64,000 nt of DNA from Mesorhizobium sp. M2D.F.Ca.ET.226.01.1.1 (GCF_004022705.2 NZ_RZOY02000018.1:1-64000), one strand, 5' to 3'. Numbered from the stretch's first letter, positions 1-8,634 are shown. A program made the numbers and translations. The notes: generated by a model not told the origin, from the sequence alone.

Positions 1-373
1 CGGTGTCGGTCTGCGAGGCGAAGGAGTAGCCGTCGCGGGTGAGTTCGTCGCGCAGCTCCGCGAAATTCTCGATGATGCCGTTGTGGACGATGGCGACGCC
101 GTCGGAAAAATGCGGATGCGCGTTGGTCTCGTCCGGCACGCCATGGGTGGCCCAGCGCGTGTGGCCGATGCCGATCGTGCCGTCGAGCGGCTCGTCCTTC
201 AGCCGCCGTTCGAGGTTGATGAGCTTGCCTTCGGCGCGGCGGCGGCCCAGCTCGCCCTTCTCGATGGTGGCGACACCGGCTGAGTCGTAGCCGCGATATT
301 CAAGCCGCCTCAATGCATCGACAATAAGCGGAGCGACTTGGCTTCGGCCAACGATTCCAACGATACCGCACAT
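1..373 (-). CDS. glmS: Glutamine--fructose-6-phosphate aminotransferase, N-terminal part
   Basis: The first 124 codons of GlmS, running off the left edge. The enzyme makes glucosamine-6-phosphate from fructose-6-phosphate and glutamine, the first step toward UDP-GlcNAc, peptidoglycan and lipopolysaccharide. The reading starts MCGIVGIVG, so Cys2 becomes the N-terminal nucleophile of the class II glutaminase domain after Met removal. Motifs LEYRGYDSAG (about residues 24-33), GHTRWATHG and HNGIIENF follow as expected. The ATG at 373 has an AAGAAGGG-type ribosome site upstream. The isomerase (SIS) domains lie outside the window. Family assignment is secure. Confidence 0.97.
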   Translation of the reverse strand, partial: MCGIVGIVGRSQVAPLIVDALRRLEYRGYDSAGVATIEKGELGRRRAEGKLINLERRLKDEPLDGTIGIGHTRWATHGVPDETNAHPHFSDGVAIVHNGIIENFAELRDELTRDGYSFASQTDT

Positions 374-800
374 GGCTTTGCCCTTCTTTTCAGCAGAATG
401 TCGGCCTGGACATCGCTGCGACGATATTATTCCCGCTTGACCAGCAGCTGATCGTTCATTCGAAGGAGTGTCGCTTAAACCGCCGCCGGACTATCGTGCC
501 GGACCACAACTTTGCTCGCGAGACGATGACATCCGAAGATCACGCCGTCAGAGGTTCGGCCGCATGGATGCCGCCAACTATACGGACTTGGCACCAGTTC
601 GCCCCGAACCTGGCTCATCGATCAAACAGATGAAGCCGAATTTTCCGTACAGGCTAAAAAGGAGGACGTGGTGCCAATCGGTGGATAGTTGAAGCGTGCC
701 GACGAGCTTAGCCTGCGGGTATGGCGCAGCGTCTCGAGCCGCGCTGCCCATCACCTCGGAACCCGTCGCGCCAACAACTTCGTCAGCAAAGCTCACGCGC
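374..800. other. Intergenic stretch without a convincing gene
   Basis: About 430 bases between glmS and the hydrolase-like ORF. It must hold the glmS promoter, but I could not pick a clear -35/-10 pair. A strong ribosome-binding sequence, AAGGAGGA, lies at 659-666 and is followed by GTG GTG at 668-673. That frame closes at a TAG at 686-688 after six codons, and it is not the frame of the next ORF. Short open frames here on both strands overlap each other and match no family I know. Confidence 0.5.
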
Positions 801-1640
801 GTGAGCAATCCGTGCATATCGGCATTGCTTATCATGGTGATCTGCGGCCAATCGGCGCCGTTCGCGGAGGGGCATAGCAAAACGCTTCACTACACCTCCG
901 GCGGCCCGGGCGTTGCAATCGCGGCCGCGGGCTTCGACCTCGCCGATGTGCAGTCCATAGAGCAACTCAATGCCTTGCCGGCAGGGATGAAGGGGCTGAT
1001 ATGGCTAAATGAATCTAGCGGAGTGACACCAGGCTTCATCGCCAGGGTGAAGCCATTTATCGGCAATCCCCGGCTGTTCGGTTTTCGCCTCTGCGATGAG
1101 CCGGACATCACCGGCAAGTATCATTCACCGGCAGTGAGTCCGGAGGCCCTGAAGGCCGAAGCCGAGTGGATCAGAGCCAATGTCCCCGACGCAGTTACAT
1201 TTATTACTTTGATGGACATGGGCTCTTTCGAAGCCCCCACCTTCATGAATACCTTTACTCCCGCCAACACCGGGATTGATCTTTTCGGCCTGGATCCATA
1301 TCCGGTGCGCGGCAGGGTGTTTGATTTGGACTTCATCGATCGAACGGTCGAGGCGGCCGTTGCCGCAGGCATCCCTCTCGACAGGATTGTGCCTGTTTTC
1401 CAGGCCTTCGGCGGCGGCAGTTGGAAGACGCGCACCAGAGCGGCTGCGGACGTCTATGTGCTGCCGACACCGGACCAGGCGAACCAGATATTCGCGCGCT
1501 GGGCCACCTACTCGCCCGCTCCTGTATTCGACTTTGCCTATGCGTGGGGTTCGCAAAACGGAGACACCAAGCTGGGCAGCACCAGCCCTGAGGCCTTCAA
1601 ACTTCGTTTGGCGTTCAAGGCGCACAACACATCGCAGTAG
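801..1640 (+). CDS. Putative secreted TIM-barrel glycoside-hydrolase-like protein
   Basis: About 279 residues if started at the GTG at 801. This start gives a hydrophobic segment (CISALLIMVICG) ending at APFA, which looks like a signal peptide. The open frame extends back to a GTG at 696, and an ATG at 834 is also possible; none has a good ribosome site. The body has features of a (beta/alpha)8 hydrolase: GLIWLNE, GFRLCDEPD (Glu near residue 100 in a DEP context typical of acid/base residues) and DLFGLDPYPV (about 160-169). I cannot name the substrate or family. The coding stretch is somewhat less GC-rich than its neighbours and may be accessory DNA. The N-terminus may be damaged, because the only strong Shine-Dalgarno nearby is in another frame. 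Confidence 0.55.
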   Translation: MSNPCISALLIMVICGQSAPFAEGHSKTLHYTSGGPGVAIAAAGFDLADVQSIEQLNALPAGMKGLIWLNESSGVTPGFIARVKPFIGNPRLFGFRLCDEPDITGKYHSPAVSPEALKAEAEWIRANVPDAVTFITLMDMGSFEAPTFMNTFTPANTGIDLFGLDPYPVRGRVFDLDFIDRTVEAAVAAGIPLDRIVPVFQAFGGGSWKTRTRAAADVYVLPTPDQANQIFARWATYSPAPVFDFAYAWGSQNGDTKLGSTSPEAFKLRLAFKAHNTSQ

Positions 1641-1712
1641 CAACGGCCGTAATCATCAACGGCCGGCACCGAATTATGCGGGGCGCAGGTCCTGCGCATA
1701 AGCCGTCAACGC

Positions 1713-2084
1713 CTAACCCATCAGGCGATGCACCTGGCCGTTCAGCTGTATACCGAGCCCTCGGCTGCGAAACTTAAGGATAATTGACTTCTTTTCTTCC
1801 CAGCGACGCTTCTCGGCTTGGCGCTCTTGGAACCAAAGGACACCGCCAGCTACAAGACAACAAACGCCAATGCCGAATATGAAGAGAGGGTCGCCTTCTT
1901 CTCCGCCGCCAAAGAATACCGCGGAAACTATAAAAACTCCGCCTGCAAACGCGGCAACGAAAGCTACTGTGCCGCATCTAGAAGGGGAATCTTGTTGTAC
2001 GCAAAGAAGACGGTAGCGTTCAGCAAGCCGCGCTTCGTCTTCGCTCAGATTCAACGCGCAATCCCCCTGGGCTTCGTGCAGCAT
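1713..2084 (-). CDS. Hypothetical small membrane protein
   Basis: A 123-residue protein with two predicted membrane segments, about residues 39-59 and 66-85 (the second contains GIGVCCLVAGGVLWF). A short charged helix follows (QERQAEKRRWEEKKS), then a soluble tail ending HRLMG. The ATG at 2084 has a GGGGTGA ribosome site six bases upstream, which supports a real gene. No family recognised. It is monocistronic, and base composition is less GC-rich than in flanking genes. Function unknown. Confidence 0.6.
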   Translation of the reverse strand: MLHEAQGDCALNLSEDEARLAERYRLLCVQQDSPSRCGTVAFVAAFAGGVFIVSAVFFGGGEEGDPLFIFGIGVCCLVAGGVLWFQERQAEKRRWEEKKSIILKFRSRGLGIQLNGQVHRLMG

Positions 2085-2287
2085 ATTTCACCCCTTATCC
2101 TTTGCATACGGGGTATCGGCGACAAATGTTTCATTCAAGCGAGGGATAAGTCACGATTTTTTCGCATCATCTGATGCCGTTCGATGCGATGCGATAACTT
2201 GGTCAAGAGTGATGTTCAGCGCGACAGGCCGCGCTGCGAGACTCGGATCATCCACATGGCATCTCCCATAGTCGGCCGCTTCGAGGG

Positions 2288-3388
2288 TCAGGCGCCGCTC
2301 CACATCGCGTCCGGCACCACCACCAGCTTGCCGACGAAGTTCTTGCCCATGAAGTCGGTCTGGGCACGGTGGAAATCCGACAGTTTGTAGACGCCGCCGA
2401 CCAGCGGCCTGATCTTCTTTTCTTCGATGTAGCGCACGATGCGGCGGAAATCGGCGCGCGTGCCCTGGCTCGAACCGTGGAGCTGCAGCTGCTTCAGATA
2501 CATGGTGCGCAGGTCGAGCTGCACGACCGGGCCGGCGATTGCTCCGGCAGTCGTGTAGCGGCCCTCGGGCCGCAGGATGCGCAACAGGTCGTTGAAGATC
2601 GCGCCCCCGACGAGGTCGGCCACCACGTCGATGGGCTTGCCCCCGGTCGCTTCGTTGACGGCGGCCGGCAGGTCGGCCACGCCGCGCGTGATCACCTTCT
2701 CGGCGCCGATGTCGAGCACGGCCTGCTCCTTGCCCTTCCCGGCGATGGCATAGGGGATGGCGCCGCGCGCCCTCGCGAGCTGCACGATGCCGGAGCCGAC
2801 GCCGCCGGAGGCGCCGGTGACCAGGGCGCGCTCGCCGGCCTTCAGGTCGGCGCGCTCCAGCATCTGCTCGCCGGTGAGATAGGCGCAGCAGAACGTGGCG
2901 AGCTCGACATCGCTGAGCTCGGTGTCGACGACATGCGCGTTCTCGGCCGGCAGCGCCTGGTATTCGGCATAGCCGCCGTCGCGGCCATGGCCCATATAGT
3001 CGATGTCGGCCAGCGAATCGTTGTCGCGGTTGTAGATCGAGAAGTCGACCATGACACGCTCGCCGATGCGGTTCGTTGGCACTCCGTCGCCGACGGCGAC
3101 GATGGTGCCCACTGTGTCGGTGCCCTGGATGCGCGGGAAGGTCAGCGTGTTGCCCTGCCGGCGCCAGGTCGACACGGCGGCCGCGTCTTCCTCCGTGCCA
3201 TAGGCACCCTGGCGTACCCAGACATCGGTGTTGTTCATGCCGCAGGCGCTGACCTTGACCAGCACTTCGCCGGCGGCAGGTGCGGGCACTTTCACATCGG
3301 TGCGGTAGACGAGCTTCTCCAGGCCGCCATGGCCGGTAAGCTGCACGGCGGCCATGGTGGCCGGGATAGTTCTGGTCATGGCATTCAT
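2288..3388 (-). CDS. MDR-family (zinc-type) alcohol dehydrogenase / quinone-oxidoreductase-like protein
   Basis: A 366-residue medium-chain dehydrogenase/reductase. It has the GroES-like N-terminal domain, then a Rossmann NAD(P) domain with the motif TGASGGVGSG at about 191-200. Cys49 is followed by GMNNTD, but the usual GHE zinc-ligand motif is replaced by GTD near residue 89-91. A catalytic zinc therefore looks incomplete, and the protein may act as a zinc-independent oxidoreductase. The gene starts 22 bases after the doeD stop on the same strand, so it is probably the last gene of the doe arm. Substrate unknown. Starts at residue 4 or 12 are also possible. Confidence 0.8.
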   Translation of the reverse strand: MNAMTRTIPATMAAVQLTGHGGLEKLVYRTDVKVPAPAAGEVLVKVSACGMNNTDVWVRQGAYGTEEDAAAVSTWRRQGNTLTFPRIQGTDTVGTIVAVGDGVPTNRIGERVMVDFSIYNRDNDSLADIDYMGHGRDGGYAEYQALPAENAHVVDTELSDVELATFCCAYLTGEQMLERADLKAGERALVTGASGGVGSGIVQLARARGAIPYAIAGKGKEQAVLDIGAEKVITRGVADLPAAVNEATGGKPIDVVADLVGGAIFNDLLRILRPEGRYTTAGAIAGPVVQLDLRTMYLKQLQLHGSSQGTRADFRRIVRYIEEKKIRPLVGGVYKLSDFHRAQTDFMGKNFVGKLVVVPDAMWSGA

Positions 3389-3410
3389 GTCGCTTCTCGG
3401 ATGTCGCTTC

Positions 3411-4790
3411 TCAGATGCTGGCGAGGACGCTGTTCACAGCGTCGGCGGTCTTTTCGACGATAATCTCGGCTCCCTCACGCGTCAGGCAGAGCGGCGGCGC
3501 GAAGCCGAGAATGTCGCCCTGCGGCATGGCGCGACCGATGACGCCGCTGGCGGCAAGCGCCGTGGCGATCTGCGGCCCGACCTTCAGCGCCGGATCGAAG
3601 AAGACGCGGTCGTCGCGGTCCTTGACGAACTCGACCGCGGCCAGCATGCCGTCGCCGCGCACCTCGCCGACATTCCTGTGGCCGCCGACGGCCTTGGCAA
3701 GCTCGGCGCGAAAGTAAGCGCCGGTCTCGCCGGCGTTTCGCACTAGGTCCATCTCGTCGATCAGGTCGAGATTGGCGACGCCGGCGGCAACGCAGATCGG
3801 ATGTGCCGAATAGGTCCAGCCATGGCCGAGCGAGCCGAGCTTGTCCGAGCCCTTGACCAGTACCTGCCAGACCTTGTCGGCGACGATGACGCCCGACAGC
3901 GGCGCATAGGCCGAGGTCAGGCCCTTGGCGATGGTGATCAGGTCCGGCTTGATGCCGTAATGGTCGGAGCCGAACATGGTGCCGAGACGGCCGAAGCCGG
4001 TCACCACCTCGTCGGCGACAAGCAGCACGTCATATTTGTTCAGCACAGCCTGGATCTTCTGCCAGTAGCCGGAAGGCGGCGGCACGATGCCGCCGGTGCC
4101 GAGGATCGGCTCGCCGATGAAGGCCGCCACCGTATCCGGGCCTTCGGCGAGGATCATTTCCTCGAGCTTGTCGGCGCAATATTGCGAGAACTGCTCCTCG
4201 CTCATCGACGGGTCGGCGCGGCGGAAATAGTACGGCGCCTCGGTGTGCAGGATCGGCGCGCGCGGCAGGTCGAAGGCGTTGTGGAACAGCTCGAGCCCGG
4301 TCAGCGACCCGGTCATCACGCCGGAGCCGTGATAGCCGCGCCAGCGCGAGATGATCTTCTTCTTTTCCGGCCGTCCCAGGACGTTGTTGTAGTACCAGAT
4401 CAGCTTGATGTTGGTCTCGTTGGCATCGGAACCCGAGAGGCCGAAATAGACTCGGCTCATGCCCTTCGGCGCGCGGTCGATGATCATCTTGGCAAGCGTG
4501 ATCGAGGCCTCGGTGCCGTGGCCGACATAGGCGTGATAGTAGGCGAGGTTCTTGGCCTGCTCGGCAATCGCGTCGGCGATCTTCTGCCGGCCATAGCCGA
4601 CATTGACGCAATAGAGGCCGGCAAAGGCGTCGATGCTCTTCCTGCCGGTGTTGTCCCAGACGGTGACGCCCTCGCCGCCGGCCATGATGCGCGCGGGGGA
4701 TTCACCGCGCGCATGCGTGCCCATATGCGTCGAGGGGTGGAAGAAGTGGTCGCGGTCCCAGGCCGAGAGTTCGTTGGATTGTTCGAGCAT
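3411..4790 (-). CDS. doeD: L-2,4-diaminobutyrate transaminase (class III aminotransferase) of ectoine catabolism
   Basis: A 459-residue PLP-dependent class III aminotransferase. It should convert L-2,4-diaminobutyrate to aspartate-beta-semialdehyde, the third step of ectoine breakdown. Lys289 in ITIAKGLTSAY is the expected PLP lysine, and Asp260 in LVADEVVTGFGR binds the pyridine nitrogen. An open frame continues upstream to 5126, but that part is antisense-like shadow of doeC. The ATG at 4790 has AGGAG about nine bases upstream and matches the family N-terminus (MLEQSNELSAWDRDHFFHP). The gene lies 34 bases after doeC. Known doe/eut loci pair this gene (also called atf) with an aldehyde dehydrogenase and an AsnC regulator, as here. 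Confidence 0.88.
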   Translation of the reverse strand: MLEQSNELSAWDRDHFFHPSTHMGTHARGESPARIMAGGEGVTVWDNTGRKSIDAFAGLYCVNVGYGRQKIADAIAEQAKNLAYYHAYVGHGTEASITLAKMIIDRAPKGMSRVYFGLSGSDANETNIKLIWYYNNVLGRPEKKKIISRWRGYHGSGVMTGSLTGLELFHNAFDLPRAPILHTEAPYYFRRADPSMSEEQFSQYCADKLEEMILAEGPDTVAAFIGEPILGTGGIVPPPSGYWQKIQAVLNKYDVLLVADEVVTGFGRLGTMFGSDHYGIKPDLITIAKGLTSAYAPLSGVIVADKVWQVLVKGSDKLGSLGHGWTYSAHPICVAAGVANLDLIDEMDLVRNAGETGAYFRAELAKAVGGHRNVGEVRGDGMLAAVEFVKDRDDRVFFDPALKVGPQIATALAASGVIGRAMPQGDILGFAPPLCLTREGAEIIVEKTADAVNSVLASI

Positions 4791-4824
4791 CTTTTTTCTC
4801 CTGATTGGGATCCAGCCGGCGCGC

Positions 4825-6318
4825 TCAGGCGACGTCCAGGCAAAGGTATTTGAGATCGGTGTAGGCTTCGAGGCCGTGGCGCGAACCTTCGCGGCCGATG
4901 CCGGACTGCTTGACGCCGCCGAACGGGATCGGCGCGCCGGTGATCTTGACCCGGTTGATCGCGACCATGCCGTAGTCCAGGGCGCGGCCCATGCGCGCCT
5001 GCCGGGCGCCGTTCTCGGTGACGACATAGGCGACGAGGCCGTACTCGGTGGCATTGGCGCGGGCGACGACTTCCGCCTCGTCGTCGAACGGCGTGACCGC
5101 AGCGACGGGACCGAAGGTTTCCTCATGCATGATCAGCGCTTCGTCCGGCACGTCGACGAGCAGGGTCGGCTGGTAGAACAGCGGCCCGGCCGCGTGGCGC
5201 TTGCCGCCGGTCAGGCAGCTCGCGCCGAGAGCGAGCGCATCGGCCACCTGTTCCTCCACCTTCTTGACCGCGCGCTCATGCATCAGCGGCCCGATCTCGG
5301 CATCCGCGGACAGCCCGTTGCCGACACGGAGCCGCTCGATGCGGTGGGCGAAGGCGGCGCAAAAGCGATCGTAGACCGGGCGCTGCACATAGATGCGGTT
5401 CGCGGCGAGGCAATCCTGACCGGACGTGGCGAATTTGGCGTCGAGCGCGATGGTCACCGCCTTGTCGATGTCGCCATCGTCGAAGACGATGAGCGGCGCG
5501 TGTCCGCCGAGTTCCATGACCAGCCGCTTCATCGTCGGCGCGCTCTGCGCGGCGATCAGCCGGCCAACTTCGGTCGAGCCGGTGAAGCTCATGGCGCGCA
5601 CGCGGGCATCGGCGCACATCGCACCGACGATGGTGCGCGCATCGCCGGTGATGACGTTGAAGACACCGGCCGGCAGCCCGGCACGCTCGCCGAGTTCGGC
5701 CAACGCCAAAGCCGACAGCGGCGTTTCGGAAGACGGATGCGCCACCACCGTGCAGCCGGCAGCCAAAGCTGCCGCCGCCTTGCGGGTGAGCATGGCCGAC
5801 GGAAAGTTCCAGGGCGTGACGACGCCGACGACACCGATCGGTTCGCGGCGCACGCTCATCTCGGCGTTCGGCAGATGGCTGGTGACGCTCTCGGCGTTGA
5901 GGCGTTTCGCTTCCTCGGCATACCATTCGACGAAGGAAGCGGCGTAGTCGATCTCGCCCAGCGATTCCTTCAGCGACTTGCCTTGTTCCAGCGTCATCAG
6001 CAGCGCCAGATCGTCCTTCGCGGCGACGATCAGACCGAACCATTTTCTTAAGGTTTTCGAGCGCTCCTGCGGTAGCAGCGCCCGCCAGGCGAGAAACGCA
6101 CGTGACGCGGCATTGATCGCCTTCGTCGTCTGCGCAGCATCGAGCGCGGCCACGAAGGCGACGGTGGCCCCGGTCGCCGGATCGGTGACTTCGAAACTTG
6201 CCGCCGCATCGCTCGCCGTCCAGTGGCCGTCGACATAGGCGAGAGCGCGCAACAGCCGGCGATCGGCGAGGCGGTCGAGCGCTTCATGGTGATTGGTGCG
6301 GGCAAAATGCGCGGACAT
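4825..6318 (-). CDS. doeC: Aspartate-semialdehyde / succinate-semialdehyde dehydrogenase-like aldehyde dehydrogenase of ectoine catabolism
   Basis: A 497-residue NAD(P)-dependent aldehyde dehydrogenase. In ectoine-degrading loci this gene (doeC or ssd) oxidises aspartate-beta-semialdehyde to aspartate. Visible motifs are TPWNFPSAM (169-177), FTGSTEVG (245-252), catalytic base Glu269 in MELGGHAP and nucleophile Cys303 in SGQDCLAANR. The sequence alone resembles succinate-semialdehyde dehydrogenases (GabD), so the aspartate-semialdehyde role rests on position next to doeD and the eut operon. The ATG at 6318 has a GGGAG sequence upstream. Confidence 0.87.
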   Translation of the reverse strand: MSAHFARTNHHEALDRLADRRLLRALAYVDGHWTASDAAASFEVTDPATGATVAFVAALDAAQTTKAINAASRAFLAWRALLPQERSKTLRKWFGLIVAAKDDLALLMTLEQGKSLKESLGEIDYAASFVEWYAEEAKRLNAESVTSHLPNAEMSVRREPIGVVGVVTPWNFPSAMLTRKAAAALAAGCTVVAHPSSETPLSALALAELGERAGLPAGVFNVITGDARTIVGAMCADARVRAMSFTGSTEVGRLIAAQSAPTMKRLVMELGGHAPLIVFDDGDIDKAVTIALDAKFATSGQDCLAANRIYVQRPVYDRFCAAFAHRIERLRVGNGLSADAEIGPLMHERAVKKVEEQVADALALGASCLTGGKRHAAGPLFYQPTLLVDVPDEALIMHEETFGPVAAVTPFDDEAEVVARANATEYGLVAYVVTENGARQARMGRALDYGMVAINRVKITGAPIPFGGVKQSGIGREGSRHGLEAYTDLKYLCLDVA

Positions 6319-6467
6319 CAGTCAGGTCTCCCGGTGTCGAGGCGATATGGAGAGACTAGCCGCGTGGTCGAGACAAAGAGGCTGTTTCGACGGGCCGATG
6401 TAGAGAGATTGTCTCTGTTGGTCGCCTACCGCAGACGATCTGTCTACATGCGGGCTGAGGCAGGGTT

Positions 6468-6612
6468 CCCCTCACCCGGATTTGCCAACCGAATTGCGAA
6501 GGGCAATTCGGGGCAATCCGACCTCTCCCCGAGGGGAGAGAGGGCGAGCGCCGGCGCCCAATCCCTTCTCCCCTCGGGGAGAAGGTGGCCGAGAAGCGGC
6601 CGGATGAGGGGC
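6468..6612. repeat. RIME-like intergenic mosaic repeat
   Basis: A mosaic of inverted repeats bounded by CCCCTCACCCGG and CGGATGAGGGG. It contains GAATTGCGAAGGGCAATTC, CTCTCCCCGAGGGGAGAG and TTCTCCCCTCGGGGAGAA hairpins plus GGCCGAGAAGCGGCC. Near copies occur at 32665-32808 and, in opposite orientation, 46232-46357. It resembles the Rhizobium-specific intergenic mosaic elements of rhizobia. Its position between the divergent-facing ends of asnC and doeC means transcripts of the doe arm would carry it. The bases from 6319 to 6467 hold nothing I recognise. Confidence 0.8.
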
Positions 6613-6624
6613 TGCGCTGAGCCC

Positions 6625-7116
6625 TCACCCTTGCTCCGGCAGCAGATCGGCCACCGGCAGCACGGTCTCGTCCTTGACCGTCTTGGTGACGATGTAGGTG
6701 AAGTAGCGGTCGATGCCGATCTCGCGTTCGAGCAGGCTGTCGACCAGCCGCTGATAGGCATCGATGTCGCGTGCCATGACCTTCAGCACATAGTCGACGC
6801 CGCCGCCCACCGACCAGCAGGCGACGATCTCCGGCACATCGCGCACCACCCGCTCGAAACGGTCGAAGTCAGCCTGGCGGTGGTTGGCGAGGGTCACTTC
6901 CATCAGCACCGTCGCCACCGGCGCGATGGCGCGTATGACGATCGCGGCGTGATAGCCGGAGACGATGCCAGCCTTCTCCAGCTTGCGCAGCCGCATCCAG
7001 CACGGCGTCGGCGACAGGCCGACCTTCTCGGCAAGCGCCAGCTTGGTGATGCGCCCGTCGCGCTGGATAGCGTCCAGGATCCTGAGGTCGATGGGGTCGA
7101 GTTTCGCTGCCGCCAT
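6625..7116 (-). CDS. AsnC/Lrp-family transcriptional regulator of the ectoine locus
   Basis: A 163-residue Lrp/AsnC regulator, corresponding to AsnC or DoeX of other ectoine catabolic clusters. An N-terminal helix-turn-helix (DLRILDAIQRDGRITKLALA onward, with KVGLSPTPCWMRLRKLEKAG) is followed by the alpha/beta RAM ligand-binding domain (VLMEVTLANH, VACWSVGGGVDYVLKV). The open frame reaches back to 7176. I chose the ATG at 7116 because it has a GGCGGAG ribosome site and gives the usual family length. It is divergent from enuR across 82 bases and heads the doe arm. Family members feed on amino-acid-like effectors; the effector here is not shown by the sequence. Confidence 0.88.
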   Translation of the reverse strand: MAAAKLDPIDLRILDAIQRDGRITKLALAEKVGLSPTPCWMRLRKLEKAGIVSGYHAAIVIRAIAPVATVLMEVTLANHRQADFDRFERVVRDVPEIVACWSVGGGVDYVLKVMARDIDAYQRLVDSLLEREIGIDRYFTYIVTKTVKDETVLPVADLLPEQG

Positions 7117-7163
7117 GCGGGCTCCGCCTTTCGTCAGGACACCATGACGATGCATTATTTCGA

Positions 7164-7208
7164 TTGTCAATTGCACTGATTTCGATCTCTAATAAGTCAT
7201 GACATTAT
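7164..7208 (+). promoter_or_regulatory. Candidate enuR promoter and EnuR operator half-site
   Basis: A -35-like TTGTCA (7164-7169) and a -10-like TCTAAT (7188-7193), 18 bases apart, would place the transcript start at or next to the enuR ATG at 7199, with no Shine-Dalgarno between. The 13-base sequence GTCATGACATTAT (7196-7208) overlaps the start codon. It matches 12 of 13 bases of GTCATGATATTAT at 8636-8648 before ehuA. MocR-type EnuR is known to control itself and the uptake operon, so this is a plausible shared binding site. Inferred, not proven. Confidence 0.45.
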
Positions 7209-8584
7209 GGCAACCAGATCCTGCTCTCATTCGCCGCCCGGCCTATCTCTCGCTGGCCGATCAGTTCGCGCGCGCGATCCATGACGGACGGCTGGCCAAT
7301 GGCGCGCGGCTGCCGACGCATCGCCGCCTCGCGGACGATTTGAAACTTTCTGTGCAGACGGTCAGCCGCGCCTATGAGGAGTTGATCCGCCGCGGGCTGA
7401 TTTCCGGCGAAGTCGGCCGCGGCAGCTTCGTGCAGACGCAGCGCCGCGAGCCGGAGCCGCCCTACATCCCGGAGCGGCTTGGCGAGGTTATCGACCTCTC
7501 GATCCTGAAGCCGGTCTGCGAGCCGATGCATCTGGAGAAATTGAAGCAGGCGCTGGGTTGGCTGGCGGAAAACCTGCCGTCGAGCTCGGCCCTGTCGTTC
7601 CGCCCCAACATGGTTTTCCCGCGCCACCGCGCGGTGGCTGTCGAGTGGCTGAAGCTTTGCGGGCTCGAAGCATCGCCGCAGAACATCAGCCTCACAAACG
7701 GCGCCACCGCCGGCATGACGGTGGCGCTGATGAGCGTGGCGCCGCCCGGCTCGACCGTCGCCACCGAAGCGATCGGACACCACACGCTAGTGCCGCTCGC
7801 CCGCTATCTCGGCTTCAATCTCGAAGGCCTGCCGATCGACGGCAACGGGCTGATCCCCGAGGCGCTCGACGAGGCCTGCCGCCTCTCGGACATCCGTGCC
7901 GTCTTCGTCCAGCCTTCCGTGATCAACCCGACAGCGACCTTGATGGACGCCACCCGCCGCGAGCAGATCGCCGCGGTTGCCCGCAAGCACGACATCGCCA
8001 TCATCGAGAATGACGTGCTCGGGCCGCTGGTCGAAGGCCGGCCCGCTGCCGTTGCCGCCTTCGCACCCGAGCGCACGCTCTACGTCACCTCCTTCACCAA
8101 GATCACCGTGCCGGGGCTGCGCATAGGCTATCTCGCGGTGCCGGACCGCTATGTCGCCGCCGTCGCCAACCGTCATCTCGTCTCGAACTGGATGGCGACG
8201 CCGTTGGTGGCGGAGATCGCGACGCGGTGGGTCACCGACGGGACGGCGATGGAACTGGTCAACTGGCAGCGTGCGGCATTGCGGCGGCGCCAGGAAATCG
8301 CCGCCGAAATGTTGGCGGGCGTCGACTATCGCGTGCACCGCGACGGGCTGCATCTGTGGCTGGAGCTGCCGGGCGACCGCGCCGAGGAGAGTTTTGTTTC
8401 GCAGGCGCGGCTGCGCGGCGTGGCGATCGCGCCGGGCACCTCGTTCCGCATCGCCGACACGCCGTGGCACCCCGCGGTGCGCATCTCGCTCGGATCGACC
8501 ACCGAAGGGGAACTGCGGGCGGGCTTAAGCGTTGTCGCCAAGCTGCTGCTCGGCGATCCGGAGCATCTCCTGCTCGCGATCTGA
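7199..8584 (+). CDS. enuR: MocR/GntR-family regulator of ectoine uptake and catabolism
   Basis: A 461-residue MocR-type regulator. Residues 1-80 hold a GntR winged helix (LPTHRRLADDLKLSVQTVSRAYEEL split around residue 40-62). The rest is a fold-type-I aminotransferase-like domain with Lys301 in TSFTKITVPGLRIGY as the PLP-binding lysine. In Ruegeria pomeroyi EnuR the corresponding lysine carries PLP and senses the ectoine breakdown products N-alpha-acetyl-diaminobutyrate and diaminobutyrate. The position directly upstream of ehuA and divergent from asnC fits that role. No ribosome site precedes the ATG, so the message may be nearly leaderless. Confidence 0.92.
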   Translation: MTLWQPDPALIRRPAYLSLADQFARAIHDGRLANGARLPTHRRLADDLKLSVQTVSRAYEELIRRGLISGEVGRGSFVQTQRREPEPPYIPERLGEVIDLSILKPVCEPMHLEKLKQALGWLAENLPSSSALSFRPNMVFPRHRAVAVEWLKLCGLEASPQNISLTNGATAGMTVALMSVAPPGSTVATEAIGHHTLVPLARYLGFNLEGLPIDGNGLIPEALDEACRLSDIRAVFVQPSVINPTATLMDATRREQIAAVARKHDIAIIENDVLGPLVEGRPAAVAAFAPERTLYVTSFTKITVPGLRIGYLAVPDRYVAAVANRHLVSNWMATPLVAEIATRWVTDGTAMELVNWQRAALRRRQEIAAEMLAGVDYRVHRDGLHLWLELPGDRAEESFVSQARLRGVAIAPGTSFRIADTPWHPAVRISLGSTTEGELRAGLSVVAKLLLGDPEHLLLAI

Positions 8585-8634
8585 TGCACAAGCTGAGCGC
8601 AAATTGCCCTGGAATTGTGCCGCGCCGGAAATAT

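Noticed and set aside
468..692. Short plus-strand frame between glmS and the hydrolase-like ORF
   Set aside because: No proper ribosome spacing, no known domain, unusual composition.
578..880. 100-codon minus-strand frame overlapping the hydrolase-like ORF
   Set aside because: No ribosome site and no family resemblance; overlaps the better-supported plus-strand ORF.
2369..3463. Long plus-strand open frame opposite the MDR dehydrogenase
   Set aside because: Shadow frame from high GC: it has no ribosome site or recognisable domain, and the antisense gene is clearly real.
4791..5126. N-terminal extension of the doeD frame
   Set aside because: Overlaps the end of doeC, is Arg/Ser/Pro-rich, and the ATG at 4790 has a good ribosome site.
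4633..6051. 472-codon plus-strand frame opposite doeD/doeC
   Set aside because: Antisense to two well-defined enzymes; composition (Gly/Arg/Asp-rich) is typical of a GC shadow.
6468..6612. Reading the mosaic repeat as an insertion sequence remnant
   Set aside because: No transposase fragment or target duplication; the same element recurs between genes as short mosaic repeats.
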